Shown piece by piece: positions 41,935 to 50,640 of a stretch of 64,000 nt of DNA (position 1 is its first letter; each line of letters begins with the position of its first letter). Under the pieces are notes generated by a model. That model made no database searches, had not been told where the DNA came from, and was given only the letters and a program-made list of their open reading frames with translations. The stretch is from Pseudomonas moorei (GTDB lineage: Bacteria; Pseudomonadota; Gammaproteobacteria; Pseudomonadales; Pseudomonadaceae), in assembly GCF_008801475.1 (NCBI RefSeq), contig NZ_VZPP01000007.1, forward strand, positions 248,001 through 312,000, in the 5' to 3' direction. The position numbers and the translations under genes were made by a program.

Positions 41935-44127
41935 ATGTTTGTGCCACGGCCGCATCTGTGCGACGTACTCAAGCGCGAGCAGCGCCGCTTGCAACTGCTT
42001 TGCGCCCCTGTCGGTTACGGAAAAACAGCGTTATTGCGCGAGTATTTGCGGGACTTGGCCGCGCCCGGGCGGGTGGTCTGGGTGAGTCTTGGCGGCCAAG
42101 CGCAGACGCTGGAATCCTTGTGCTTGATGCTGGCTGATGCCCTAGGCCTGGCACCTGATACAGCACCCGATGCCTTTCTGACATTGATAGACACAAGGGA
42201 TTGGGTGACTGGCCCATCGCCGCTCCCCCGGTCGGCCGCATTCCCTTGCGGGAGCGGGCTTGCCCGCGATGAGGCCTTTCCTGGCAATGAATCTGTAACT
42301 GCCGGCCCGCTTCGCCTGGTCTTCGATGATTTGCCCCCTGAGATGCCGGGCGACCTGAACCACTGGTTCGACCAGCTCCTGTCCCTCGACAACCCGCAAT
42401 TGCAAGTGCTGGTCACCTGCCGCCAGCGCCCCGAATGGAACCTGCCGCAGCTGATGCTCAGAGGCGAATTGCTCGAGCTGGATGCCCGGCAACTGGCCCT
42501 GCGCCCTGATGAATTCGAGTCGCTGGTCAATCTGCTGGCGCCTGCTGCGGACACTGCCTCGCGGGAAAAGTTGTGGCATCAAACGGCCGGCTGGTGCGCC
42601 GGGGTTCGTTTGCTGCCCACGGCATTACTCGGCCCCTACCTCGAACGTGAACTGTTGTCGCGCCTGAGCGAAGAACAGTGTGAGGTCCTCTTCGGCCTGG
42701 CCCATTTGTCCAAGGCCAGCGCCGACCTTTGCGAGCAACTCTGGGAAGAACAGCAGGGCGCCCGGGTGTTCAAGAGCCTGCTCGACGCCCAGGCGTTTCT
42801 GGTTCCGATCGATCATCAGCCCGGCTGGTTTCGCGTGTTGCCGGCGGTGGCGCAGTCGCTGCAAGACCGCTTGAGCGGCGCGCCGTTGAATCGGCTGCGC
42901 TTGCGCGCCTGCCAGTTGCTCAGTGTGCTGGGGCAAGTCGATGATGCGGTCGAGCAGGCGCTCAGTGCCGATCAGCCTGAGGTGGCCGCGAACTACATGG
43001 AGCGGTTGTGGCTGAGCTGGATTCTGAGCGAGCGGCATCTGGACCGCTTCCTGGACTGGCGCGAACGCATCGAACCGCAATTGCTCCGGAGCAGTTCGCG
43101 GTTGATCTATTTGTGCGCCAAGGCGTTGCTGTTCAGTGGGCGCCTGGATGAAGCCGAGGAGTGTCTGCAACGCCTCGGGCACTTCCTGCCGCTGCCCGAC
43201 CCTCACCGCAGTCAGCGTTTGCTGGCGAACTGGCAGGCATTGTATGGGACCTTGCAGGCGTTGCGCGGCCATGCCGAACAGGCGCGTCTGCATTGCCATG
43301 CCGCCCTGCGTTACCTGACCGCACAAGACTGGCTGTCGGTGCTGCTGTGCCACTGCACCCTGGCGCGTATCGCCATGAACACCGGCGAGCTGAACGAAGC
43401 CCAAGTGCTGCTGGAGCATTCCCTGGAGCTGGCGCGGCGCCAGGGCAGTCGGGAGGCCGAGGTACTGGTGAACACTGATCGAGTGCGCTTGATGCTGCTT
43501 CAAGGGCAGTCGGGATTGGCCCAATCGCTGTTGCGAACCGAGCTTTTGCAACTGACGGGTAGCAGGACTCAGCCTTATCCACTGCTCGGTCGCCTGATGT
43601 TCCTGCAAGGCGAGCTGCTGTTACAGCAAGGTCAAATCGAAGAAGCCCGGCAAGTAGTGCAGGACGGGCTTTTGCACGTACGCGACTGTTGTGCGCCGTT
43701 CGTGCTCAACGCCTACCTGCTGTTGTCCGAGATCGCTTCGCGCAACGATGAGGTCGAAAAGGCGCATCTGTTGCTGCACGAGGCCGAGCGGCGCATGCAC
43801 TGGGGCAAGATCGACCGTGCGTGTTACCAGCGTCCGATCGCCCTGCAAAAAGCCCGCAACCTGTCCCGGGAATGCGAGGCCGACAGCGACAAATCCCCGG
43901 TGGCGCATGTCAGTGGCGTGCCGGATTACCAGGACGGCCTGACACCCCGCGAAGTGTCGGTACTCAAGTTGCTGGCCGAAGGCATGTCGGTGCGCGAAGT
44001 CGGCCATCGCCTGTTCATTTCGGTCAATACCGTCAAGACCCACGCCAAGAACATCAACGTCAAGCTCGGCGCCTGCCGTCGAACCCAGGCCATCAACAGT
44101 GCCAAGGCGATGGGCATCCTGGCCTGA
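41935..44127 (+). CDS. MalT-like LuxR-family transcriptional regulator, regulator 2
   Basis: A 730-residue LAL-type regulator, about 200 residues shorter than regulator 1. The Walker A loop is APVGYGKT (residues 24-31), and LRLVFDDL at about 127-134 is the Walker B. The C-terminal LuxR domain reads LTPREVSVLKLLAEGMSVRE then FISVNTVKTHAKNINVKLGA. Between Walker A and B, residues about 103-122 (PCGSGLARDEAFPGNESVT) are encoded by a REP element inserted in frame; see that entry. The gene is preceded by its own palindrome at 41860 and followed by the palindrome at 44150 before the aldehyde dehydrogenase. Confidence 0.92.
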   Translation: MFVPRPHLCDVLKREQRRLQLLCAPVGYGKTALLREYLRDLAAPGRVVWVSLGGQAQTLESLCLMLADALGLAPDTAPDAFLTLIDTRDWVTGPSPLPRSAAFPCGSGLARDEAFPGNESVTAGPLRLVFDDLPPEMPGDLNHWFDQLLSLDNPQLQVLVTCRQRPEWNLPQLMLRGELLELDARQLALRPDEFESLVNLLAPAADTASREKLWHQTAGWCAGVRLLPTALLGPYLERELLSRLSEEQCEVLFGLAHLSKASADLCEQLWEEQQGARVFKSLLDAQAFLVPIDHQPGWFRVLPAVAQSLQDRLSGAPLNRLRLRACQLLSVLGQVDDAVEQALSADQPEVAANYMERLWLSWILSERHLDRFLDWRERIEPQLLRSSSRLIYLCAKALLFSGRLDEAEECLQRLGHFLPLPDPHRSQRLLANWQALYGTLQALRGHAEQARLHCHAALRYLTAQDWLSVLLCHCTLARIAMNTGELNEAQVLLEHSLELARRQGSREAEVLVNTDRVRLMLLQGQSGLAQSLLRTELLQLTGSRTQPYPLLGRLMFLQGELLLQQGQIEEARQVVQDGLLHVRDCCAPFVLNAYLLLSEIASRNDEVEKAHLLLHEAERRMHWGKIDRACYQRPIALQKARNLSRECEADSDKSPVAHVSGVPDYQDGLTPREVSVLKLLAEGMSVREVGHRLFISVNTVKTHAKNINVKLGACRRTQAINSAKAMGILA
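42243..42275 (+). repeat. REP element inside the regulator 2 coding sequence
   Basis: The sequence TTGCGGGAGCGGGCTTGCCC and the following GCGATGAGG match the REP family found between genes elsewhere in this window, but it lies within an open reading frame. It keeps the frame and encodes PCGSGLARDEAF, just ahead of the Walker B strand LRLVFDD. The encoded loop is therefore probably a recent non-homologous insertion tolerated by the ATPase domain. Confidence 0.75.
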
Positions 44128-44149
44128 ACCGATCGGCTGAAAACGCCAC

Positions 44150-44166
44150 CCACCTGATCCGGGTGG
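44150..44166 (+). promoter_or_regulatory. Candidate LuxR-type operator, site 7 (aldehyde dehydrogenase operon)
   Basis: CCACCTGATCCGGGTGG, centred 103 bp before the start of the aldehyde dehydrogenase at 44261. Both arms are perfect. Confidence 0.7.
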
Positions 44167-44260
44167 CGGCGCGGCGCGACCGATGATCAACCATGCAGGC
44201 AGCCCTGACGCAGTGCTGCGCAATCGCGGTGGCGTCCAGACAACAACAAGAGAGGTATAG

Positions 44261-45613
44261 ATGAGCGCCATCGAGAGTTGGACGAGCACGGACATCCGCA
44301 CGGTTCTGGAAAAACAGCGGGCGGCCTTCCTGGCCAATGAGCCCTGGACGGCCGGGCAACGCGGTGAGCTGCTCGATCGGGCGATCAGCTTGCTGGTCAA
44401 CCACGAACAGGAAATCATCGACGCCCTGACGGCGGACTTCGGCCATCGCAGCCCTGGATTCTCGAAGGGCAGTGAGGTGCTGTCGCCGCTGGCCACCCTC
44501 AAGCAGACCAAGGCCGAACTGGCCGAGTGGATGCGCCCGGAAAAACGTCAGGCCAGGGCCGGTGAAGCCTGGGTTCAATACCAGCCGCTCGGTGTGGTCG
44601 GTATCGTGACCGCCTGGAACGTCCCTGGCTACATGGTGTTCAGCGGCCTTGCCGGTGCCCTGGCCGCCGGCAACCGGGTGATGATCAAACCCTCGGAATT
44701 CACCCCGCATACCTCGGCCCTGATCGCGCGGCTGATCCGCTCGGTCTATGCCGAAGATGAAGTAGCGGTGGTGCTGGGCGGTGCAGACGTCGGCCAGGCG
44801 TTTTGCGGCCAGCCGTTCGATCACCTTCTATTTACCGGCGCCACCAGCATCGGCAAGCACGTGTTGCGCGCGGCGGCGGAAAACCTGGTGCCGGTGACCC
44901 TGGAGCTGGGCGGCAAGTCGCCGACCATCATTTCCCGCTCCGCGGACTTCAAGGATGCGGTGGCCAAGACGGTCGTCGGCAAGCTGCTCAACGCCGGTCA
45001 GCTGTGCGTCGCGCCGGACTACGTGTTCGTGCCGCGGGAGTCGGTCGATACCTTCATCGCCATCGCCAAGGCGGTGGTCGCCGGCTTCCTGCCGACGCTC
45101 AAGGACAATCCCGACTACACCTCGATCATCAACAGCCGTCACTACGAACGCTTGCTGGGTTACCTGAGCGAAGCGCGCGAGGCCGGTGTCGAGCTGATCG
45201 AACTGAACGCGGCCGCGGAGGATTTCAGCGACGGCAAGCTCAACAAGATTGTGCCGACCCTGCTGCGCGACCCTGGCAACGATCTGCAAGTGATGCAGGA
45301 CGAGATTTTCGGCCCGCTGCTGCCAATCAAACCCTACGACACCATCGCCGAGGTGATCGCCCTGATCAACGCGCGGCCGCGCCCGTTGGCCCTGTACTAC
45401 TTCGGCAACGATGCCGCCGAAGAAGCTTTGGTGCTGACCCGTACCTGTTCCGGCGGCGTGACCCTTAACGGCGTATTGAGCCATGCCAGTACCGAAGGCC
45501 TGCCGTTCGGCGGCGTCGGCCAGAGCGGCATGGGTGCCTATCACGGCATCGATGGCTTCCGCACCTTCAGCCACGCCAAAGCCGTGCTGCGCAACTTGCC
45601 CAATCCGGCCTGA
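44261..45613 (+). CDS. Aldehyde dehydrogenase (coniferyl aldehyde dehydrogenase-like)
   Basis: A 450-residue aldehyde dehydrogenase of the short class-3 type. Catalytic Cys249 is in NAGQLCVAPDYV and Glu215 in LELGGKSPTII. The N-terminus lacks the leading strand of longer ALDHs. Fatty or aromatic aldehydes are oxidised to carboxylic acids by this class. It is 28 bp upstream of a zinc alcohol dehydrogenase, giving an alcohol to acid module whose product the acyl-CoA synthetases would take up. The palindrome at 44150 ties it to the rest of the island. Confidence 0.9.
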   Translation: MSAIESWTSTDIRTVLEKQRAAFLANEPWTAGQRGELLDRAISLLVNHEQEIIDALTADFGHRSPGFSKGSEVLSPLATLKQTKAELAEWMRPEKRQARAGEAWVQYQPLGVVGIVTAWNVPGYMVFSGLAGALAAGNRVMIKPSEFTPHTSALIARLIRSVYAEDEVAVVLGGADVGQAFCGQPFDHLLFTGATSIGKHVLRAAAENLVPVTLELGGKSPTIISRSADFKDAVAKTVVGKLLNAGQLCVAPDYVFVPRESVDTFIAIAKAVVAGFLPTLKDNPDYTSIINSRHYERLLGYLSEAREAGVELIELNAAAEDFSDGKLNKIVPTLLRDPGNDLQVMQDEIFGPLLPIKPYDTIAEVIALINARPRPLALYYFGNDAAEEALVLTRTCSGGVTLNGVLSHASTEGLPFGGVGQSGMGAYHGIDGFRTFSHAKAVLRNLPNPA

Positions 45614-45641
45614 ACCCCCATTCATTCTTGAGAGAACTGCC

Positions 45642-46727
45642 ATGAAAGCTGCCGTATTCCACCAGGTTGGAGCCCCGCTGGTCATTGAAGAAGTGGGCAT
45701 CAGCAAACCCGGCCCCCGTGAAGTGCTGATCCGCACCAAAGCGGTCGGTGTCTGCCATTCTGACCTGCATGTCATCGACGGTTCGTTCCCGTACCCGGGG
45801 CCGCTGGTACTGGGCCATGAAGCGGCCGGCGTGGTCGAACAGGTCGGTTCCGAAGTGCGCTCGGTCAAGCCGGGCGATCATGTGGTCACCTGCCTGACGG
45901 TGTTCTGCGGCCACTGCGATCACTGTGTGACCGGCCATCTGGCGCGCTGCGTGTCGCCGGAAACCAAGCGTGGCAAGGACGAGGAATCGCGCCTGACCTA
46001 CGTGCAAAAGCCGATCCCTCAGTTCGTCAACCTGTCCGGCTTTGCCGAGCAGATGCTGGTGCACGAAAACGCCTGCGTTGCGATCCGTCGCGACATGCCG
46101 CTGGACCGGGCGGCGCTGCTCGGTTGCGCTGTGACGACCGGTACCGGTGCGGTATTCAACACTGCCAAAGTGCGCCCGGGCGAAACCGTGGCGGTCATTG
46201 GTTGCGGCGGTATCGGCCTGGCGGCCATCAACGGCGCGGCGCTGGGCGGGGCAGGGCGGATCATCGCCATCGACATGCTCGATTCGAAACTGGAATTGGC
46301 CAGGCAGTTCGGTGCCACCGACCTGATCAATGGCAAGGATGGCGATGCCGCCAAACAAGTGATGGAACTGACCCGTGGCGGTGTGCACCACGCTTTCGAA
46401 TGCATCGGCCTCAAGCAAACCGCCGAGCAAGCGTTCGCCATGCTGGCGCGCGGCGGCACCGCCACCGTGATCGGCATGCTCAAGCCCGGCCTGAAAATCG
46501 AGCTGGACCCGCTGCAACTGCTGCACGAACGCCGTATCCAGGGCTCGCTGATGGGCTCCAACCGCTTCCCGGTAGACATGCCGCGCCTGGTGGACTTCTA
46601 CATGGCCGGCAAGCTCAAGCTCGACGAAATGATTTCCCAGCGCATCAAGCTGGAGCAGATCAACGATGCGTTCGATGAGCTGCGTCGTGGCGAGCTGGCG
46701 CGCTCGGTGATCATCTTCGACGAGTAA
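45642..46727 (+). CDS. Zinc-dependent alcohol dehydrogenase (MDR superfamily, class III-like)
   Basis: A 361-residue medium-chain dehydrogenase. The catalytic zinc ligands are Cys38 (GVCHSD), His59 and Glu60 (LGHEAAGVVE). Four structural-zinc cysteines are Cys89, Cys92, Cys95 and Cys103 in CGHCDHC and ARC. The NAD-binding motif is VIGCGGIGLAAING. It oxidises a primary or secondary alcohol to the aldehyde or ketone with NAD. The upstream start at 45483 was rejected in favour of the family start at 45642. With the preceding ALDH it forms a two-step alcohol oxidation module. Confidence 0.92.
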   Translation: MKAAVFHQVGAPLVIEEVGISKPGPREVLIRTKAVGVCHSDLHVIDGSFPYPGPLVLGHEAAGVVEQVGSEVRSVKPGDHVVTCLTVFCGHCDHCVTGHLARCVSPETKRGKDEESRLTYVQKPIPQFVNLSGFAEQMLVHENACVAIRRDMPLDRAALLGCAVTTGTGAVFNTAKVRPGETVAVIGCGGIGLAAINGAALGGAGRIIAIDMLDSKLELARQFGATDLINGKDGDAAKQVMELTRGGVHHAFECIGLKQTAEQAFAMLARGGTATVIGMLKPGLKIELDPLQLLHERRIQGSLMGSNRFPVDMPRLVDFYMAGKLKLDEMISQRIKLEQINDAFDELRRGELARSVIIFDE

Positions 46728-46743
46728 GCCCCTTAACGGCCCT

Positions 46744-46843
46744 TGTAGGAGCGAGCTCGCTCGCGATGGTTGTCAACGAAAACGCTGGCAGCCTGACACT
46801 GCGCAGCGTTCTCGGGTTTTTCGAGAGCAAGCTCGCTCCTACA
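46744..46843. repeat. REPIN
   Basis: REP copies TGTAGGAGCGAGCTCGCTCG at 46744 and GAGAGCAAGCTCGCTCCTAC ending near 46842, in inverted orientation, between the alcohol dehydrogenase and an acyl-CoA dehydrogenase. The palindrome of the other operons is missing here. Confidence 0.9.
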
Positions 46844-46897
46844 GGGTTTCAGCAGTATTCGAGTACCTGCTCACCCTTGCGTTTTTGGAGTTCATTG

Positions 46898-48091
46898 ATG
46901 GACATTGATTTCACAGCGGACGAGCGCGCCTTTCGCGAGGATGTTCGTGGCTGGCTGCGCGACAACTTGCCAAGCGAATTCGCCGAGCGCATTTCCCAGG
47001 GCAAACGCTTGAGTAAAGAGCATCAAGTGCAATGGATGCGCACACTCAACCGGCAAGGCTGGCTGGCCCCAGGCTGGCCTGTCGAGTTCGGTGGTACCGG
47101 TTGGAACGATGTGCAAAAGCATATTTTCGACGAGGAATGCTTTGCCGCCGGCGCGCCGAAAGTGGTGTCGTTTGGGCTGAAGATGGTCGCTCCGGTCATC
47201 ATCAAATTCGGCACGGCCGAGCAGAAAGCAAGGTTTCTGCCGCGCATCCTTACCTGTGATGACTGGTGGTGCCAGGGTTACTCCGAGCCGGGCGCGGGCT
47301 CCGATCTGTCGTCGTTGAAAACCCGCGCGGTGCGCGAGGGCGATCACTATGTGGTCAACGGGCAGAAGACCTGGACCACGTATGCGCACTATGCCGACTG
47401 GATGTTCTGTCTGGTACGCACCGACCCGGATGCCCGGCAGCAGCGCGGTATTTCCTTTTTGCTGCTGGATATGAAGACCCCGGGCATCACCGTGCGGCCG
47501 ATCATCACCCTCGACGGCGAGCATGAAGTCAACGAAGTGTTCTTCGATAACGTGCGGGTGCCGGTGGCCAACCTGGTCGGCGAGGAAAATCAGGGCTGGA
47601 CCTGCGCCAAGTATTTGCTGACCCATGAACGCACCAGCATTGGCGGTATTGCGCACAACAAGGCGCTGCTCAGCCGTCTCAAACGCATGTCCAGCGAAGA
47701 ACGGCGCGATGGTCGGCCATTGATCGACGACCCACTGTTTCGGGCACAGGTCGCCGAAGTCGAAATGCAGTTGATGGCCGCTGAAATGAGCAGCCTGCGG
47801 ACCCTGTCGGCGGTTCGCGATGGCGGCGTACCGGGCGCGGAGAGTTCGTTCCTGAAGATCAAGGGCACCGAGATTCGTCAGGCGATCACCTGGTTGATCA
47901 GCAAAGCAGTAGGGCCCTATGCCTTGCCGTTCATCGAGGATGAGCTGGGTTACGGCAGCGAGGCGTTGCTGTACACCGACTACAGCAGCGCGGCCACCTA
48001 TCAGTATCTGGATGCGCGCAAGGCCTCGATCTACGGTGGGGCCAACGAGATCCAGAAGAACATCATCGCGAAAATGATTCTCGAACTGTAA
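46898..48091 (+). CDS. Acyl-CoA dehydrogenase, larger member of second pair
   Basis: A 397-residue acyl-CoA dehydrogenase. Motifs: QGYSEPGAGSDLSSLKTRAV, GQKTWTTYAHYADWM and the C-terminal SIYGGANEIQKNIIAKMIL. The sequence begins MDIDFTADERAFREDVRGWL, a subgroup found with steroid and cyclic-substrate enzymes. It is 9 bp before the next acyl-CoA dehydrogenase gene, with which it should form a complex. No operator of the LuxR set lies upstream, only a REPIN, so it may be read through from the alcohol dehydrogenase operon. Confidence 0.9.
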   Translation: MDIDFTADERAFREDVRGWLRDNLPSEFAERISQGKRLSKEHQVQWMRTLNRQGWLAPGWPVEFGGTGWNDVQKHIFDEECFAAGAPKVVSFGLKMVAPVIIKFGTAEQKARFLPRILTCDDWWCQGYSEPGAGSDLSSLKTRAVREGDHYVVNGQKTWTTYAHYADWMFCLVRTDPDARQQRGISFLLLDMKTPGITVRPIITLDGEHEVNEVFFDNVRVPVANLVGEENQGWTCAKYLLTHERTSIGGIAHNKALLSRLKRMSSEERRDGRPLIDDPLFRAQVAEVEMQLMAAEMSSLRTLSAVRDGGVPGAESSFLKIKGTEIRQAITWLISKAVGPYALPFIEDELGYGSEALLYTDYSSAATYQYLDARKASIYGGANEIQKNIIAKMILEL

Positions 48092-48100
48092 GGGGCCACC

Positions 48101-49243
48101 ATGGATTTCCAACTGACAGAAGAGCAGCTGATGCTGCAAGACACCGCCGCCAGGCTGGTGCGTGACACCTACGGTTTCGAACAGCGCGAAGCATTCAGCC
48201 AGAGCGAGCCCGGTTTCAGCCGCGCGTTCATGCAGCAACTGGGAGACCTGGGCCTTTGTGCCGTGCCCTTCGCCGAGGCGTATGGCGGCTTTGGCGGCAG
48301 TGGCGTGGAAAACATGCTGGTCATGACCGAACTGGGCCGTGGCCTGTGCCTGGAACCCTATCTGCATTCGGTGATTTTCGCCGGTGGCCTGATCAGCCAA
48401 TTGGGCACTGAGGCGCAGAAAGAAAGGCTGCTCGCGCAACTGGGCAGCGCCAGCTTACAGATGGCTGTCGCCGTGGATGAACCCCAGAGTCATTACCAGT
48501 TGCATGACGTGCAGACCACTGCCGTGGCGGTGACGGGAGGCTGGAAGCTCAGCGGTCGCAAGTCGGTCGTCATTGGCGGCCAGAGCGCCGGTTTGATCCT
48601 GGTCTCGGCGCGTACTGGCCACGGCACCCGTGACGAGCAGGGCATCAGCCTGTTTCTGGTCGATCCACAGCACAACGGCGTGCGCCGCCGTACGTTCGCT
48701 ACCATGGACGGACGCAAGGCCTGTGAGCTGTACCTCGATGAGGTGTTCGTCAAGTGCGACGCGGTTTTGGGTTCAGTGGGGCAGGCCCTGCCGGCGCTTC
48801 GTTACCAGCAGGGTCGTTGCATCGCGGCGCAATGCGCAGAAGCCGTGGGCAGTATGGAGGCTGCGTGCGCCTTGACCCTCGACTACCTGAAAACCCGTCA
48901 GCAATTTGGCCAGCCGATCGGCAAGTTCCAGGTGTTGCAACACCGGATGGTCGACATGCGCATGGAGCTGGATCAGGCCACGTCCATGACGCTACTGGCC
49001 GCCTGCGTGGCGGATCAGGAGGACAGTCACGAGCGCAGCCGCCTCCTCGCGGCGGCCAAGTTCATCGTCAGCCGCGCCAGTCGTTTTGTCGCGGACCAGG
49101 GCATCCAGTTGCATGGCGGGATCGGCCTGACCTGGGAGTACATGTTGTCGCACCATGCCAAGCATCTGCTGATGGTTGCTCGCCAGTTCGGTGACGATGA
49201 TCACCACCTGCAGGCTTATGCGAAGCTGATGCAAGTGGCCTGA
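48101..49243 (+). CDS. Acyl-CoA dehydrogenase-like protein, second member of second pair
   Basis: A 380-residue homologue that starts MDFQLTEEQLMLQDTAARLV. It retains TRQQFGQPIGKFQVLQHRMV and IQLHGGIGLTWEYML but has an altered middle domain: the TEPxxGSD stretch reads AVDEPQSHYQLHDVQ. The pattern matches the non-FAD-contacting partner of heteromeric acyl-CoA dehydrogenases. Nine bases separate it from the upstream partner. Convergent with the GGDEF gene at 49253. Confidence 0.88.
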   Translation: MDFQLTEEQLMLQDTAARLVRDTYGFEQREAFSQSEPGFSRAFMQQLGDLGLCAVPFAEAYGGFGGSGVENMLVMTELGRGLCLEPYLHSVIFAGGLISQLGTEAQKERLLAQLGSASLQMAVAVDEPQSHYQLHDVQTTAVAVTGGWKLSGRKSVVIGGQSAGLILVSARTGHGTRDEQGISLFLVDPQHNGVRRRTFATMDGRKACELYLDEVFVKCDAVLGSVGQALPALRYQQGRCIAAQCAEAVGSMEAACALTLDYLKTRQQFGQPIGKFQVLQHRMVDMRMELDQATSMTLLAACVADQEDSHERSRLLAAAKFIVSRASRFVADQGIQLHGGIGLTWEYMLSHHAKHLLMVARQFGDDDHHLQAYAKLMQVA

Positions 49244-49274
49244 GCCCGGCCGTCAAGGGCCTGCTGCCGGGCTC
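49242..49274. terminator. Bidirectional hairpin between convergent genes
   Basis: Perfect 9-bp stem GAGCCCGGC/GCCGGGCTC overlapping the acyl-CoA dehydrogenase stop and the GGDEF stop. It can serve as terminator for both strands, although no T tract is evident. Confidence 0.6.
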
Positions 49275-50431
49275 GTGACCGGCAGGGTTCGATCCACCAG
49301 GCGGATGCTGTCGCGTCCGCCGCGCTTGGACTCGTAGAGCGCCGCATCGCCTTGTTCGATCAAGGCCGCCAGGCTGGAGGGCGGATGGTCGAACAGGTCG
49401 GCGCCAATGCTCAGGGTCACCGCTTCGGGCGTGGCGAAGGTTTGTGAGGCCGTGCTGTGAAAGCGGTCGCGCAGGGTATTGCCCAACTCCACGATGCGCT
49501 CATTCGACGCGTTGTTCAGCAGGATGACGAACTCGTCTCCACCCAGCCGGGCCGCCAGTGCCCCCTGCGGCAATACCGCACGAATCATCTCGCTCAAGGC
49601 GACGAGCAGGCGGTCGCCCGCGGTATGACCGTAGAGGTCGTTGACCAGCTTGAAGTTGTCGATATCGATCAGCAGCAGGGCGCCCGGGCGAGTGCTCGAG
49701 ACTTCTGCCAACAGGCGCGGTGCGCGCACTTCGAGGGCGCGACGGTTGTACAGGGCGGTCAAGGGATCATGGGCGGCCAGCCGTGCAATCTGCTCCTCGC
49801 GTCGATGGCGCTCGGTCCCGGTCATCGAGAGGGCGATCAGCATGATCGCCATGGCGCCTTCGACCAGTGAAATCTGAATGATCTCGCCACGCAGAGACGC
49901 AAGATCGATCAGCGTGCCCGGAATAACCACCGAGATGGCCTTGGCCAGATAGAACAAACCGTGGACCAGCAGCACATAGCGCAGCTGCACTGCGCCCACG
50001 CTCAGTGACTTGCCATGGGGGCGCAGGAGCAAACTGGCGCGAAGCGTCGGCAGCGCCACCAGCAACGAATTGGCCACCAGCATGATCTTCGACCACGAGG
50101 GGTCGTCCGGCAGTGCCAGCAGCGCAAACCAGGCGACGACGATCAGCCACCAGGCGCGGGACAGACGTATCCGGGTGAAGCGCGCGACGCCCAGCAGGAA
50201 CAGCCAGTGGGCCATGACCAGCAGGCCGTTGGCAAACCAGATGCCAATCAACAAAAGGCCACTCATGCGCAGCAAGGCGAGCGTCGATCCCACGCTGATC
50301 GTGGCGAAGCCCGCGCTCCAGAACAGCAGCGAAGATTCACGGATGCTGCGCCACTCGACCGCCAGATACAGGGCGGCGGCCGCGGCGAGGGCGATCGAGA
50401 GTGTCAACATCGTAGGTGGGTCGAGCGCCAT
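49253..50431 (-). CDS. Membrane-bound diguanylate cyclase (GGDEF)
   Basis: A 392-residue protein. About seven hydrophobic segments occupy residues 1-210, then a GGDEF domain (DPLTALYNRRALE, ARLGGDEFVILL) fills the C-terminus. The active-site GGDEF is intact, so it should make c-di-GMP. The product-inhibition RxxD site that would precede it is absent (GALAARLGGDEF). No EAL domain. Divergent from LysR gene 50641 across 209 bp that hold a LysR-type element. It links a sensed signal with lifestyle rather than with the catabolic enzymes next to it. Confidence 0.9.
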   Translation of the reverse strand: MALDPPTMLTLSIALAAAAALYLAVEWRSIRESSLLFWSAGFATISVGSTLALLRMSGLLLIGIWFANGLLVMAHWLFLLGVARFTRIRLSRAWWLIVVAWFALLALPDDPSWSKIMLVANSLLVALPTLRASLLLRPHGKSLSVGAVQLRYVLLVHGLFYLAKAISVVIPGTLIDLASLRGEIIQISLVEGAMAIMLIALSMTGTERHRREEQIARLAAHDPLTALYNRRALEVRAPRLLAEVSSTRPGALLLIDIDNFKLVNDLYGHTAGDRLLVALSEMIRAVLPQGALAARLGGDEFVILLNNASNERIVELGNTLRDRFHSTASQTFATPEAVTLSIGADLFDHPPSSLAALIEQGDAALYESKRGGRDSIRLVDRTLPVTSPAAGP

Positions 50432-50530
50432 AACCTTGTTGCCTGCTGATTTGCGGTGAAGGGGGCGATTGTAAGCGTTTGGGGGGATTTTTCAGAGAGC
50501 GCCGATGCTGCACCGCGCTATGGCGCCAGC

Positions 50531-50577
50531 GGGTATCTCGATTGGCGATATCTGGCAACGACTGACGCGATTGGTGC
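50531..50577 (+). promoter_or_regulatory. 47-bp LysR-type double element, copy F (before LysR 2)
   Basis: Aligns gap-free with four other copies. The first box is ATC-N9-GAT at 50535-50549 and the second (AAC-N9-GAT here, one base off) starts 22 bp later. The element ends about 64 bp before the start of the LysR gene at 50641, suggesting autoregulation. Confidence 0.6.
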
Positions 50578-50640
50578 ACCCATGCCCGACTCGTTAAGGT
50601 TGCAACTTGCCCCTCAAATTCAACCTGTAACGGGAACCGC

